This document shows, in pieces, positions 23,169-34,682 of a stretch of DNA of 64,000 bases (position 1 is its first letter; each line of letters opens with the position of its first letter). Below the pieces are notes generated by a model that did no database searches, was not told the origin of the DNA, and saw only the letters and a list, made by a program, of their open reading frames with translations. Source of the DNA: Narthecium ossifragum. Taxonomy: Eukaryota > Streptophyta > Magnoliopsida > Dioscoreales > Nartheciaceae. The translations under genes and the position numbers were made by a program. Where the stretch lies: NCBI GenBank assembly GCA_963920575.1, contig OY986965.1, forward strand, positions 14,088,290 to 14,152,289, in the 5' to 3' direction.

Positions 23169-24219
23169 TGTTAGCCCAGATATTGTTTTGATGATGTCAA
23201 TATATGTTTGATGATAAAACAATGATTTAATATTATTATCCCTTAATTTGGAAAGCATTAAAATCATATTTAAAGAGTTTTGTACTGACGGTCAATGCGA
23301 CGGACGATGCATGGATCGACCGTAGGATATGGCGGTTGATGGAAGGATCAACCGCGGAAGCTAAATATGGGAATATAGGCGACGGTCGATGTGATGGTCG
23401 ATGGACCGATCGACCGTGGCCTATGTGACTTGGCTTGAAGGAGCGACGGTCGATCGGTGCATCGACCCTGGGAAGAGGTTTTCGCAACAGAGCCTGACGG
23501 ACGATGTCTCGGTCGATGAGCCGGTCGACCGTGAGGCGTGACGGTCGATAGGTGGATCGACCGTGAGGCGTGACGGTCGATAGGTGGATCGACTGTGGCT
23601 CAAGGAAAGCCTGGCAGACGATGTCACGGACGATGCGACGGTCGACCGTGAGCCCAGAAAAGAGCCGTTGCAGGAACAGAAACTAGCCGTTGGGAGGCTA
23701 ATTGGAGGGCTTTGAAGCTCAGCTATAAAAGGGAAGTTGTAGCAAACTTGGCTGGGACTTAAGGGGAGCTAAGGGATTATTGTAATAATATTCTAGCAAG
23801 TTTCATTCTCTTTATTTGTGAGCTAAACCTTTGTAAAACTACTTCAAGTGTGAATTAGACTTTGAGAGAGAGATCCAATAGTGAGATTGGAGAGATTGTA
23901 AGGTTACCAAGCACCCGTAAGCTTGGTGGATAGGTTGCCAAGCACCCGTAAGCTTGGTGGGAAGCTTGTAAGAGGTCTTGCAAGTAGTGGAACCCCAAGG
24001 AGGCCCTTGGGAGAAGTGGACGTAGGCATGGTTGGCCGAACCACTATAAAAATTCTGGTGCAATCTCTCTAACTCTCCTCTATCCTTCTATTTAATTACT
24101 TAATTATCTATTAATATCATTTACAAGCATACAAGTTTATTAGACTCCTCCTACCTAGGTTTTTCTTTATCGATCATTATTTAAAGGTCCAATAGACCCC
24201 CCCCCCCTTTGGATCTTCA
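23169..24219 (+). repeat. 3' LTR of the gag-only copia element
   Basis: 1051 bp, nearly identical to the 5' LTR, with TATA box at 23724-23731. Differences seen by eye: scattered substitutions, the 11-bp indel and a longer C run near 24197-24208. The high similarity indicates a fairly recent insertion. Confidence 0.92.
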
Positions 24220-24448
24220 AATACTCTCCGACTTCATTCTGGATTTCCTGACCCCTCCACCGGCCATGATTCCCCTTCATCCATCACTGACGAACTACCC
24301 TCAAACCCCCCTCTGCCGGCAACCACCTACCCCGATCTCCTCCTTCACGGCTTCCACCGCCCTGAAACCCCCCTACGCTGGCAAACACCTCCAAAAGCTT
24401 CCCCACGTTGCCACAATCCTTCCGCTACCATCAAAGACCTTGCTTTTC

Positions 24449-25558
24449 TGTTGGATAATAAGGAATCCTTTACAATTGATTTAACAAAGAACAAATAAAC
24501 TTCACGTACAGTTAATTTGGAAAAAGAATGAAAGAGAAGGAAGACGAATCCGACGAAGATACACCGCTTGATCGAGGCCAGTGTGCCACACTGTGCCCTT
24601 AAGCTCTATTTGCCCACCACCCCTTGCTTCTGGTTCTTCATGCAAAAAGCTCCCAGGGTACAACGATCCACCGCTATAGGAGGGAAGCCAGTCGTCCTCC
24701 AAGATGGAATGGTACTCTCAATCAGGACCCTCTATTGTGCAAGTGGTGTGGTGAGAAGTGTATGCATGAGCGATCTCTAGAATAGCTGGTATGGGTCTTA
24801 TTTATAAGCTAGCTAGGCTAGTTGATCAGCCATTTAGTAGGGAGGTGAAAAAACTAGCCACGTTATCAGTAACTGTTGCCACGTCAGCGCCACGTCATCA
24901 GTAACAAACCAGCCATGGGTTACTACTCTGCCACATCATCAGTAACTGCTACTTAGTGGGGAGCTGAACAGGCGTCATGTCACCAGTAACAATCACCCAG
25001 GAGAAAATGGGCTGCCATCTCATCTATAACTGCCCAGTCATGAGTATCATGGGGAGACCAAGAGTCAAAACTGAGTTAACCCACTTCTGTGAATTTATGG
25101 CTCACGTATTGTGGCTCAGCCCAATTGTGGCTGTTCAGGAAGATGAACAGTCACATACCACATAGGAAAAAATGTATGTGTGGCGTACACATGGCGCACA
25201 CATGGACACACATGGACACACACGTCACCATCGCCGACGCTGGTCTGGCGGCCGACCGGAGGTGGGTGGCCGGCGAGCAGCGGCTGATGGCACACGCGCA
25301 TGCACATGTGTGTACCTCTCTCTAGTTCTTACACACATTCAAGCTATAGATGCACAATGCTCTATATAAACTAGAGAAATGTTCTTGTCCTAAGCAATGT
25401 GAGACTAAACATTTACACATAGACTCATATGGGTTTCATATGGCTCTCTTCTTATCTGGGCTTTAGTAGGCCCATTTGATTCAACACCTATTTATAAGGC
25501 TTAGCCCACTCCTTCATCCTATGAGTTTAGGGCCTTCTTAATAGCATTAATTCCAACA
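24449..25558 (-). repeat. 3' LTR of the truncated copia element
   Basis: 1110 bp with terminal inverted ends TGTTGGA and TCCAACA. On the minus strand it is preceded by the purine tract GTGGAGGAT (25559-25567), as expected of a polypurine tract. It contains tandem CACATGGA repeats at about 25187-25222. Confidence 0.8.
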
Positions 25559-28085
25559 ATCCTCCACATGAATCAAATGACTAATCAAATACTGTATGAT
25601 CCTAATGCACTTGAGAGTACCACAGAAATTTGCTGCATTACGAGAGGTAGCTTTCGGCTTTGAACCTTTCTTATTAAAACACTATCGGATGTACTTGCTA
25701 CACAGTGCGTCTTGAACTATTTAGCTTTTATGTACACCAAGACAACAGTGCTCACACAACGTATTTCTTATACCACTGATGGCTCATTTGACGTGTCCAT
25801 TTCGGCCATGGACATACCTGGTAGAATTCTTCGAGTTTTTTAGAGAACTAGCCCATAGGGTCGGCCCCTTCTCACTTGATATAGGTGATCTCTTATTAAG
25901 AGCATCATGTGATGCTCTTACTCATTGAGTAATAAGGATCATTAAAAGCATAAGCTTAACCCTACACTGTGCAGGTTTATCACTCACTCATCATAGGAAT
26001 GGGTAAGAGTGATAATAGCAACTGCCTCCACAATTTGGTTGTCCCATTGAACCAAGAACCTGGGTCCACCAGATTCGTTAGGTTGGGTTGCCATTGAGGA
26101 GGATAATCATTTCATGGGCTTCAACCTCATTCCCCTCGATGAAATATCCACTAAATCTTGAGTAAGGCATTTGGTTAGTGGATCTGCAATATTTTCTTTC
26201 AATCTCATGAAATCGATGAATATCACACCAGTAGACAATAATTTCCTCACTTAATTATGTCATCGTCGTATATGCCGAGATTTTCTATTATACATGTGAC
26301 TTTGTGCAGCACCTATTGCCGACTAACTATCACAGTGTATGCTTATGGCAGGCACAGGTTTGGGGCACATAGGAATGTCCTCTAAGAAGTTACATAGCCA
26401 TCCTGCTTCTTCCCCAGCTTGGTTTAAAGGTATGAACTCAACTTCCATTTTAGACCTTGCTATGTATGTCTGCTTGGAGGATTTCCAGGGGACACCTGCA
26501 CCTCCAATTACAAAAATGTATCCACTCATTGATTTTGTGTCATTGGAGTCTGAGATCCAATTTGCATTTGAGTACCCTTCAAGTACCGCTGGATATCTCG
26601 TATAGTGTCGTCCATAATTTGTTGTGTACCTTTGATACCTAAGGAATCTAATTATTGCCTTCCAGTGATCCGCGTTTTGATTACTTGTGTATCCATTTAG
26701 CCTGTTCACTGAGTTGGCAATATCTGGTCGAGTGCAGTTCATGAGATATATCAGGCTACCTACGATTTGGGAATACTCCAATTGTTGTACACCTTCACCA
26801 TAATGTTTCTTTAGATGCGAAAGAACATGTATCGGTGTCCTGGCTATTGCATCACTCCCTTTATCATATTTATCAAGCATTTGTTGAATATAATGACTTT
26901 GGGATAAAGAATAACCATCTGATGTTTTGGTTATTTTCATACCAAGAATCACATCAGCGACACCGATATCCTTATTGTCGAAGTTTTGTGATAATATGCT
27001 CTGAGTAGCTTTTATGATATTATCATTGCTACCAATGATGATCATGTCATTTACATAAAGACATATAATGACATATTCCTTTTCATCGCCTTTTATGTAA
27101 ATACATTTATCACACTCGTTTATGTTAAAAGTGTTTGTCCACATCACTTGATCAAACTTTTCATGTCACTGTTTAGGTGCTTGTTTAAGTCCATATAAAG
27201 ACTTAATTAGTCGACATACTTTTTTCTCTTTCCCTGGAACCACAAACCCTTCGGGTTGTTCCATATAAATTTCCTCTTTCAAATCACCATTTAGAAAAGC
27301 CGTCTTTACATCCATTTGATGGATTTCTAGATCATTTAATGCCGCAAGAGCAATGATTAATTTAATTGACGTTTTCCTCATGATTGGAGAATAGGTGTCA
27401 AAATAATCCACCCCTTCATTTTGCTTAAAGCTCTTGACTACAAGTCTTGCCTTGTATTTGTCAATCCTTCCATCTGCTTTTTTTTTTCTTTCTAAAAACC
27501 CACTTATAACCCAAAGGTTTACATTCTTGTGACAAATCCACCAAATGCCAAGTATGGTTTTGCATGATGGAATCGATTTCAGTTTTCACAACCTCCTTTC
27601 AGAGAGGAGCATCTGGAGTTGACATTGCTTTCTTAAATGTCTGAAAGTCCTTTTCTAACAAATATGTTAAAAAATCAGGGCCGAAGGAAGTTTCTTTCCT
27701 AGTATGGTTCCTCATCCTCTTCATGAACTGAGCACCCTTGGATTCCTTCTTCACCAATGTTTTCATAAGCTTGCTCACTAGTCTCTGTTGTAGTAGAAGA
27801 CTTATATGGGAAAACGTCTTCGAAGAACGAGGCATCTCTAGCCTCCAAAATGGTGTTCATATGCATTTCAAGATTATCCGATTTATAAACAATAAATCGA
27901 TAAGCACTACTATCATGTGAATATCCTATGAACACACAATCTACCATATTTGGTCCTATTCGAGTTCATTTTGGAACTGAAATTGGTACCTTTGCTAGAC
28001 AACCCCACACCCTTAAGAACCTAGAGCTAGGCGCACGGCCTTTCCATAATTCATAAGGCGTCTTATCTAGCCTTTTATACGGTAG
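25559..28085 (-). pseudogene. copia pol remnant: integrase end, reverse transcriptase, RNase H
   Basis: Read leftwards. The integrase C-terminus is at about 27950-28080 (RLDKTPYELWKGRAPSS, MVDCVFIGYSHDSSAYRF). RT fragments follow (YFDTYSPIMRKTSIKLIIAL, QMDVKTAFLNGDLKEEIYME, LIKSLYGLKQAPKQ) with breaks. Then comes a 274-codon stretch (26323-27147) holding [12 protein letters not shown] and the RNase H region ([21 protein letters not shown] motifs, [13 protein letters not shown]). The RT catalytic YVDD reads YVND, so the enzyme would be inactive even without the frame breaks. Recognisable RNase H sequence continues to about 26150. Confidence 0.88.
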
Positions 28086-29127
28086 TAATCGCTCGCAAAC
28101 GTCGTCGTTAAAACGTTGCAAACTCAATCAAATATTAAATTTATAATCCTTATTCAATCACTAAACTACTAGGTAGAAATAGCAGTGAAGTCGGGAGTCA
28201 ATCCACAGGGAAAACGTTGGAAACTGAAATCAATTCTCAAAACCCTAAAACTAAGGAAAGGAATCAAAGATAGAATAGAGTTATCTAAACTAATAAATAA
28301 AAGAAATAAAAGATTGATCAATTTGAATCAATGGATAAGTTACTTAGGAATTACTCAATCCGCTCTAGTTTCGTTATTAATCTTCTCTTGTTATCATCTT
28401 GCTCCCTTCTCTCAACATTATGGATCATATGGCTACAAGCTCACATGAATCCCTAAAGGAAAGTTAATGTTCCCAACGGCATAACCTATTTTTGCTTGGC
28501 ATAGATTGTCTTTGGTCCTACGATTACCTTAAATTATACTACTCTTAATGACCTTGGCACAACCTATCTTCGCGTAGCAAAACTTTTCTCAAAGACAAAT
28601 CAATAACTTCATGAAAACCATCTCATAAATCTCTACAATCAATCATAGAAATCATGTAGGACTGAAAGTACGTCAAGGGAACTCTATTCCTTCAACTCTA
28701 TTAATAATAAAACCATATTCATGAGATCATGCATCGAGAAGTTCACAAGAATCCAACTAAAGAAAAACCAAAACTACACTAGGGTTTCATGAATAATCCT
28801 AAGTACAAGAATTAGCAACTCATCTTTTGGATGAAAGCCATCGAGTTGGAATAGGAAGTTGTCACCATCCATATCCTCTCCGTCTTCTTCGTCCTCCTCC
28901 GAAGATTGTCAAAAAGATCCCCATTTTCGGCCAGCCAACACCTTCTTATAGGTGTATTCCCGGAATTAGGGTTATGGGTTGAGTTGGACCTTTAGTGCAA
29001 CTCGGATTTCCTGGTTTAATTCTGACAGCCTCTTCCGGACGCGACTGGGTTCAGCCAATCCGGAATTTGGAAATGTACTCAACATGAAAGATGTAGATTA
29101 GGAAGCCTTCTGTCTTTTCCCGAAATT
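28086..29127 (-). repeat. truncated Athila-like LTR fragment
   Basis: Aligns by eye with the inner end of the 8656-10037 LTR (CGTCGTCGTTAAAACGTTGC, GGGAGTCAATCCACAGGGAA) in the same orientation. It runs about 1.04 kb and then loses similarity. It abuts the minus-strand copia remnant on the left and a plus-strand copia integrase piece on the right. No target duplication is evident. Confidence 0.75.
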
Positions 29128-29490
29128 CAATGAAAAGATTAATGTCCTTAAATCTTCTTTCAAAATTTAAAATTAATAATGAACACAAATGCGAGTTTTA
29201 TGTTGAAGTAAAATTGGCTAAGACTTCATTCCAATCAATTGAACGAAGCACTGAACCACTAGGTTTGGTACATACAGATGTGTGTGATCTAAAAAATGTA
29301 CAAACTAGAAGTGGTAAAAGATATTTTATTACCTTTATTGATGATTGTACAAGGTACTGCTATGTTTACTTAATGAGAAGTAAAAATGAAGCAGTAGAGA
29401 TGTTCACTTATTACAAGAAAGAAGTGAAAAACCAACTCGGCAAGAAGATCAAAATGCTAAGAAGTGATAGAGGAGGTGAATATGAGTTTT
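29128..29490 (+). pseudogene. copia integrase core fragment in opposite orientation
   Basis: Encodes [60 protein letters not shown] and [12 protein letters not shown]: the integrase core with its first two catalytic Asp. The zinc finger and the Glu-containing end are missing. Sequence after the EYE is AT-rich and unrelated. It lies on the plus strand although the adjoining copia remnant is on the minus strand, so an inversion or a second copia copy is needed to explain it. Confidence 0.8.
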
Positions 29491-29691
29491 TTTTATTTTT
29501 CCTTTTTGTTAAATGCTTACTGATAGTGGGAATGATATATATTATTTTCCCTCATAGTGATTCGAGGGAGTTTTTACGTGATACTTCATGATTCTCAGGG
29601 GCGGACCTAGCCTCTCGAGTAAGGGGGGCATGAGGGAGGAAGGGTAAGGGCATAGGAAACTATGAGGCCTAAATTGGAGAAGCCATGAGGC

Positions 29692-29886
29692 CTAAATTGG
29701 CATCTTCATCTTCGTTTCAGCTTCCACCGTAGTGACCGTTGATATGAATTCCACATTAGCATAGGAAACTTGTTCACCTTGGTCTGCTATCTTGCCATGG
29801 CTACCTTTACTTGCCAGCTCTTCACTGGCCTCAGGGGGAGGACCTTTATATTCTTCGCAAAAAGAAGCTTCGAAGTCGTGATCATT
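29692..29886 (-). other. possible last exon of an unidentified gene
   Basis: On the minus strand a good acceptor (TTGTTCATAG) is followed in phase 0 by 64 codons and a stop: NDHDFEASFCEEYKGPPPEA and so on, ending KMKMPI. The residue make-up looks coding-like, but I recognise no family. A possible upstream exon (MLSSCFPEIKAGISTSLKHL, minus strand near 30870-30930, followed by a GT donor) would fit a gene extending towards 33000. This is a guess that transcript data would settle. Confidence 0.3.
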
Positions 29887-32800
29887 CTATGAACAAAGAG
29901 GCAAAACATTCTTTAGTATCCAATTGCAGCAGGGGAAAATGATAAAGAAATAAAAGGGAGGCTTGACCTGTGCAGTTGGAATTTATGCATCCAAGCTCAG
30001 GCACTTTGTGACTGTGGCTCTACTATTATATAAACAAAAAAGGTTGCTTCAATTGATGGCCTGCCCCTAGCACGGTTTTGTATTTATCTTATTATTTTAT
30101 TAATAAACCAAAAAATTGTATTAGACCACATAGAGCACTTTTTCATTCAATTTATCAAGATTGTTCTTGCATTCGAAACAAAGCATCAAAGTCAGAGAGT
30201 AATTTAATTTAAGAATCAAAATTATGGAATAAAATTAGATTAGAAACTTACGTCAATATTTTTCAAGAAATATGCAAGAACTCTGGATAAAATAAGATTA
30301 ATTTCTTATCTAGAATATGCTTAATTTGTGCATAGGATAACATGATGGCAAAGAATTTGCTTAAGCATTGCACCATTTAAAATACATTGATATACTAGCA
30401 GTAACAAACACATGACACAAAATACATTGATGCCATCTTCAACTCTAGCAACAGTACCTTGTTATCAAAATCTTTAAGCACATGGCATTCATATGCTAGA
30501 TGGCTTTAATAAAAAAACTGCAAACTATCAAGTTTCATAGATGTCAAACAAACAGAAAAATAAGATTAATATGTTGTCAAATAAGGAATATCGTGAGTAC
30601 TAATAAAACAATAAACCAAAGATCAAGGGAAGAAACCAAGAACACATCCGCTCATAATCTCATGAAAGATGTTCACCTAATGTTATGAAATTTAGTTGCA
30701 AACGATTCTGTGGAAGAAGAGCTGAGCTTTTATAACATGCTTTAGCTTTTTGCATACTTTAAAGTTTAAACTAAAAAAAATTTTAAATGGACATAAGTAA
30801 CCAATTCAAAAGAACGATATGAAAATAGAGGAAATTGCACACCTAAATGCTTGAGAGATGTGGAGATCCCAGCTTTTATCTCAGGAAAGCATGACGACAA
30901 CATTAATTACGGGAAAGAAAAACTAATGATCCACAGAGTAAATACTACACATTGATTAGATACATTGAAAGGTCCTACAGTAAACCGAAAACATGAAGAG
31001 TTATATATGCACCTAATCCTCTCTATTACTAAACGTATACAATGCAAAATATAGTCACCAGTAATTAAAACACAAAAACTGCAAACTACAACAAATTTGG
31101 CAAAAAAAATATCCTAATTAAACCCAAATGCTGGTGTAATTATCTCTCTCACACAACCCTTTTATCCATGACTTTGAGTATTCCTCTCTATTACTTGGTA
31201 GAGAGTCCCACATATCCTCTCTATCCTTATCTAAAGGCTACCTAATCCTCTCTATTACTTTGAGTGATCCATATTGGATGTAAACGTATACATGCAAAAC
31301 ACTTCAGGGAGATGGTTATATAGAGAACAGACATGAACAAACTATAGGAAGAACACACATGAATAAATATATTAGTTTTGGGCTGGCTGTCAATTGCAGC
31401 AGGGGAAAAGGATAAAGAAATAAAAGGTTGGTTCACCCTCATAAGAGATCTTACCTAAATTAATGTGACAGTTCAACTGGAACATACAGCTTTCGACTCA
31501 AAACCTGAGAGAGAAAAAAAAACAAAAGAAATTCCATAAATAACAGATCTGTAATGAAAATTATCCAAGTTCCATCATAGGCTGGAGCTTTCTCATATGA
31601 AAAAATCCAATATTATTTTTGGTCTTAAAAAAAAAGGAATTAAGCCGGATTTTTATCTGCAAATACATAGGACAAAAGGCTGAAAGGAAATATTTTTTTT
31701 CTTCCTCTTGACGAATTAAGCAGAAATGAAATCATCTCACTAAGAGGAAAAAACAGATATATCACAACTTTAATGAAATGAGAACAATCAATGGGCTTCA
31801 TATTATTCAAGTTTGTCTCATCACCATGATAAATAAATAAGATGAAGAAGAAGAAGAAGAAGAAGAAGAAGGAGAAGAAGAAGGAGAAGAAGAAGTAGAA
31901 GAAGAAGGAGAAGAAGAAGATCAAATATCAATCTCTGAGAAGATGAAGAAGATGTACTTAAGATCAAATATAATGTAAGAGAATAAGACCTCCTTGGCCA
32001 AATCCAACCTCTCGAAGCTTAGTTATGACAGAGAATCTATTCCAACTTATAGTAGACCATAGGAAGCTATTCCAAATACTTCCACCCATGATAAACTCTA
32101 ATGTTCTTGAATTCTAATGATACAAATCAACAAAATTTTGCATTTAAAAATCAACAATTTCAAATCAACAGCTACTAAAATAATACGTATTATCCAACAA
32201 TCACCATTTCAACAGTGCAGAAGGGTGTGGAGTGTGAGGTACAGAGTACCATGGAACGTTGGTGTATCTGCTGGGGATCTTTTTCACACAAACCTCCGGC
32301 AGACCAAAAAAATAGAGGAAAGGAAAATAGAGGAAAGGAAAGGAAAGGAAGCATTCGCAAAACAACAGAGGAGGAACGCAAACCTCCGACAGACCAAAAA
32401 AACAGAGGAAAGGAAGCATTCGCGAAAACCCAAAGATCTACATCACCGGAGCAAGAGAGAAGAGAAGAGCATCACAAAGTTCCTAGGCTAGTAAGCATCA
32501 AAGCAAAGCCTACCTCCAGTCGCCTTCTCCCTCAAGCGCGTCACGGTCTCCCTCGATAGCCATCGTCCCTCTCTCTCTGGTCGCGACCTCCTCCGGCGAT
32601 CTCTCCTCTAGCCGCGGTCTCCCTCTCTTACCCAATCGTGTCGGCGCTCACCTCTCACGATCTCTCTCGCAGTCGTGCCCGAACGGGAGAAAAGGCTAAC
32701 TAAAGCGGTTTTATATGCCGGGAAGAGGGAGGGCGACACAAGACTTGGCGAGAGGGGACGGAGGGAGAAGGGGATAACATGGTTAGGTTGTCCATCGGGT

Positions 32801-33831
32801 TTAGGGTTAGAAGCGAAGAATGGAGGGAGAAGGAGAGAGGAAGGTCGGGATGGCGTTTCGGCGAGAGGTTGACTGAGAGAGCGGCGGGAAGAGGGAGGAC
32901 GACGGGAGCTCGGAGAATCGGGGAGGGAGAAGGGGCGGAGGAAGGTACCCTGGGGGATATCGGCTGATGGCGAGAGTGGAAGGAGGGATATCGGGGAAAG
33001 CTTTAGTTATCAACGTTAATAAGAAATATAGCTTAGGTTATAAAGCTTAGGTTATAAAGCTCAGGTTATCAAGCTTATATGTATGTATATTTAAAACAAA
33101 CCTAGGTAATATGATAAAAATATTTCCAGTTAACTTAGGAAAATATACATGTAAACAAATTAATAGGAGGAAAATGGTCCTAACCGTTATTGCTCCTTAT
33201 AAGGTTGATATAGATATATAATTGAATACGCATATTTTCATTGTTGTATATGTTAAGAATAGTACGGTCATTCACACATTATTCACATTTTATTTTCATG
33301 TTCATGCATATCAACCATATAAAACCATCATTCCTATTTACATTTTTTATATAACCAAATACAATCATCATCACTTCAATTCTCAGTTTATTCCATTCCT
33401 CATTCCATTTCTCACTGTGAGCCAAACGTGTTATTTATGGATTAAGAAAACAAAAGCTCTAGGGATTCAAGTGGGGGTCCACCATTGTGTAATGATCCGA
33501 TGGTTGAGATTAATTTTTCTCTCCCCCATTCTTTTCTTTTGGGTTGTTTTACATATCACCACCTATATTTTTGTAATATTGTAGAAAACTATCTCCCCTA
33601 TCGATTAAATTTGTAAAAATCTACAGACAATCAACTTCCAATAACAGATAAAATAACATTATTGCCGTCAACTTCTAATATGAGATAGAACAACATTCTT
33701 ATCCATTAAATCACAAAATATACACCACTCTTTTATCATTTTTTGCTAGTTTAATTGATAAAAGATTGTTTCCAGCGAGATCGTTTGTTTCAATATTACT
33801 AAAATGTAAGTGGAGATTGGCAAAATACCCT
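29887..33831. other. AT-rich region without a firm gene
   Basis: No long coding frame. Visible: a duplicated short block (GCAGCAGGGGAAAA context) at about 29922 and about 31398; a repeated CCTAATCCTCTCTATTACT at about 31014 and about 31241; a GAA/GGAGAAGAA microsatellite at about 31838-31920; an imperfect tandem repeat containing CAGACCAAAAAAA and AGGAAGCATTCGC at about 32292-32425; and a C/T- and G-rich stretch at 32520-32990 that could be a 5' UTR of a minus-strand gene. 33000-33831 is AT-rich and holds nothing identifiable. Confidence 0.5.
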
Positions 33832-33840
33832 TTTCTTTTT

Positions 33841-34140
33841 GAATTTTTTTTAAATAATATTATTTTAATGAAATATTATTAAAATATATTTATAGAGAAA
33901 ATATTGATGGGAATATGCCTGCTTTGGTCACTTCAACGCCACGCTGGCGTGGCCTTTCATTTTTTTAATCCTGCCAATGAAGACGTAACTCCAAGTTACG
34001 TTTATATTAATAAAGACGTAACTTGAAGTTACGTCTTTGACCTTCCCCCACCGCACGGAGGCTAAGGGCGAATAGGAGAGTGGCCTTTATAAAACGTAGG
34101 TTGGAGTTACGTCTATATTAATAAAGTCGTAACTTCAACC
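33841..34140 (+). repeat. left TIR with palindromic GACGTAAC boxes
   Basis: Outer about 60 bp is A/T-rich. Four boxes of the type GACGTAACTTnAAGTTACGTC lie at about 33982, 34012, 34098 and 34123. The one at about 34011-34037 is a perfect 27-bp palindrome around a central G. Confidence 0.75.
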
Positions 34141-34682
34141 TATGTCTGTAGTCGTCATCTACCCCCCACCGCAGGTCCTTCTACTTCCCTACCCGACCTC
34201 TCACCCGATCCCTCCTCCTTCCCACCCGGGCCCTCCTCCTCCTCTTTCCGGCGATCGCCGGCGCATCTCCTTGGCGCTTTGTGCCCGGCCCCGCGGCCCG
34301 CGGCTCCCCTCCTCCTTCTTCGTCCATCCACTCCTTCAAGAGGAGTTATATTTTGAAAATATTTCGGCGATCTTCCGGTCAAATCCTCCAAGATCCTTTT
34401 GCTTCTCTCCATCTTGCTTTCCAGTGAGTTTTTATCTTCAAATTTTAGTTATATGCTTGTTGTGTGAGATTTAAGGTTTATATAATCAAATTAGGGTTTT
34501 TATAGGAATTGAGGTGCCTATTTTTTACTAGAAAATTCATTTTTTAATCATTCTGGTATGGTGATTTGGGTATATTCCTTGTACTAAAGTATTGTACTAA
34601 AGTATATTCCTTTATAGACTGCACAGATCCTTCATTTTGGACTATATACTAACATTTTTCAAATGCATGCAATAGGCTCGAG

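Larger units (their letters stand above)
20400..24219 (+). mobile_element. non-autonomous copia-type element encoding Gag only (TR-GAG-like), TSD AATAC
   Basis: Complete element of 3820 bp: LTRs at 20400-21459 and 23169-24219, initiator-Met-tRNA primer site at 21462-21473 (TGGTATCAGAGC), one gag gene, a polypurine tract at 23157-23168, and exact target duplications AATAC at 20395-20399 and 24220-24224. No protease, integrase, RT or RNase H is present in the 1.7-kb interior, so movement would depend on a helper element. About 690 bp between gag and the polypurine tract is non-coding. Confidence 0.93.
24449..28085 (-). mobile_element. truncated Ty1/copia element, minus strand
   Basis: 3' LTR (24449-25558) and a decayed RNase H-RT-integrase end, reading leftwards. 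It is cut at 28085, where an Athila LTR fragment abuts. Protease, gag and 5' LTR are missing. The stretch 24220-24448 to its left shows nothing recognisable beyond C-rich sequence. Confidence 0.85.

Noticed and set aside
24977..25369. Overlapping short frames in CACATGGA repeats
   Set aside because: They lie inside a copia LTR and a simple repeat.
29595..29612. CAGGGGCGGACCTAGC as the end of a hAT transposon
   Set aside because: No matching inverted end or 8-bp duplication found downstream.
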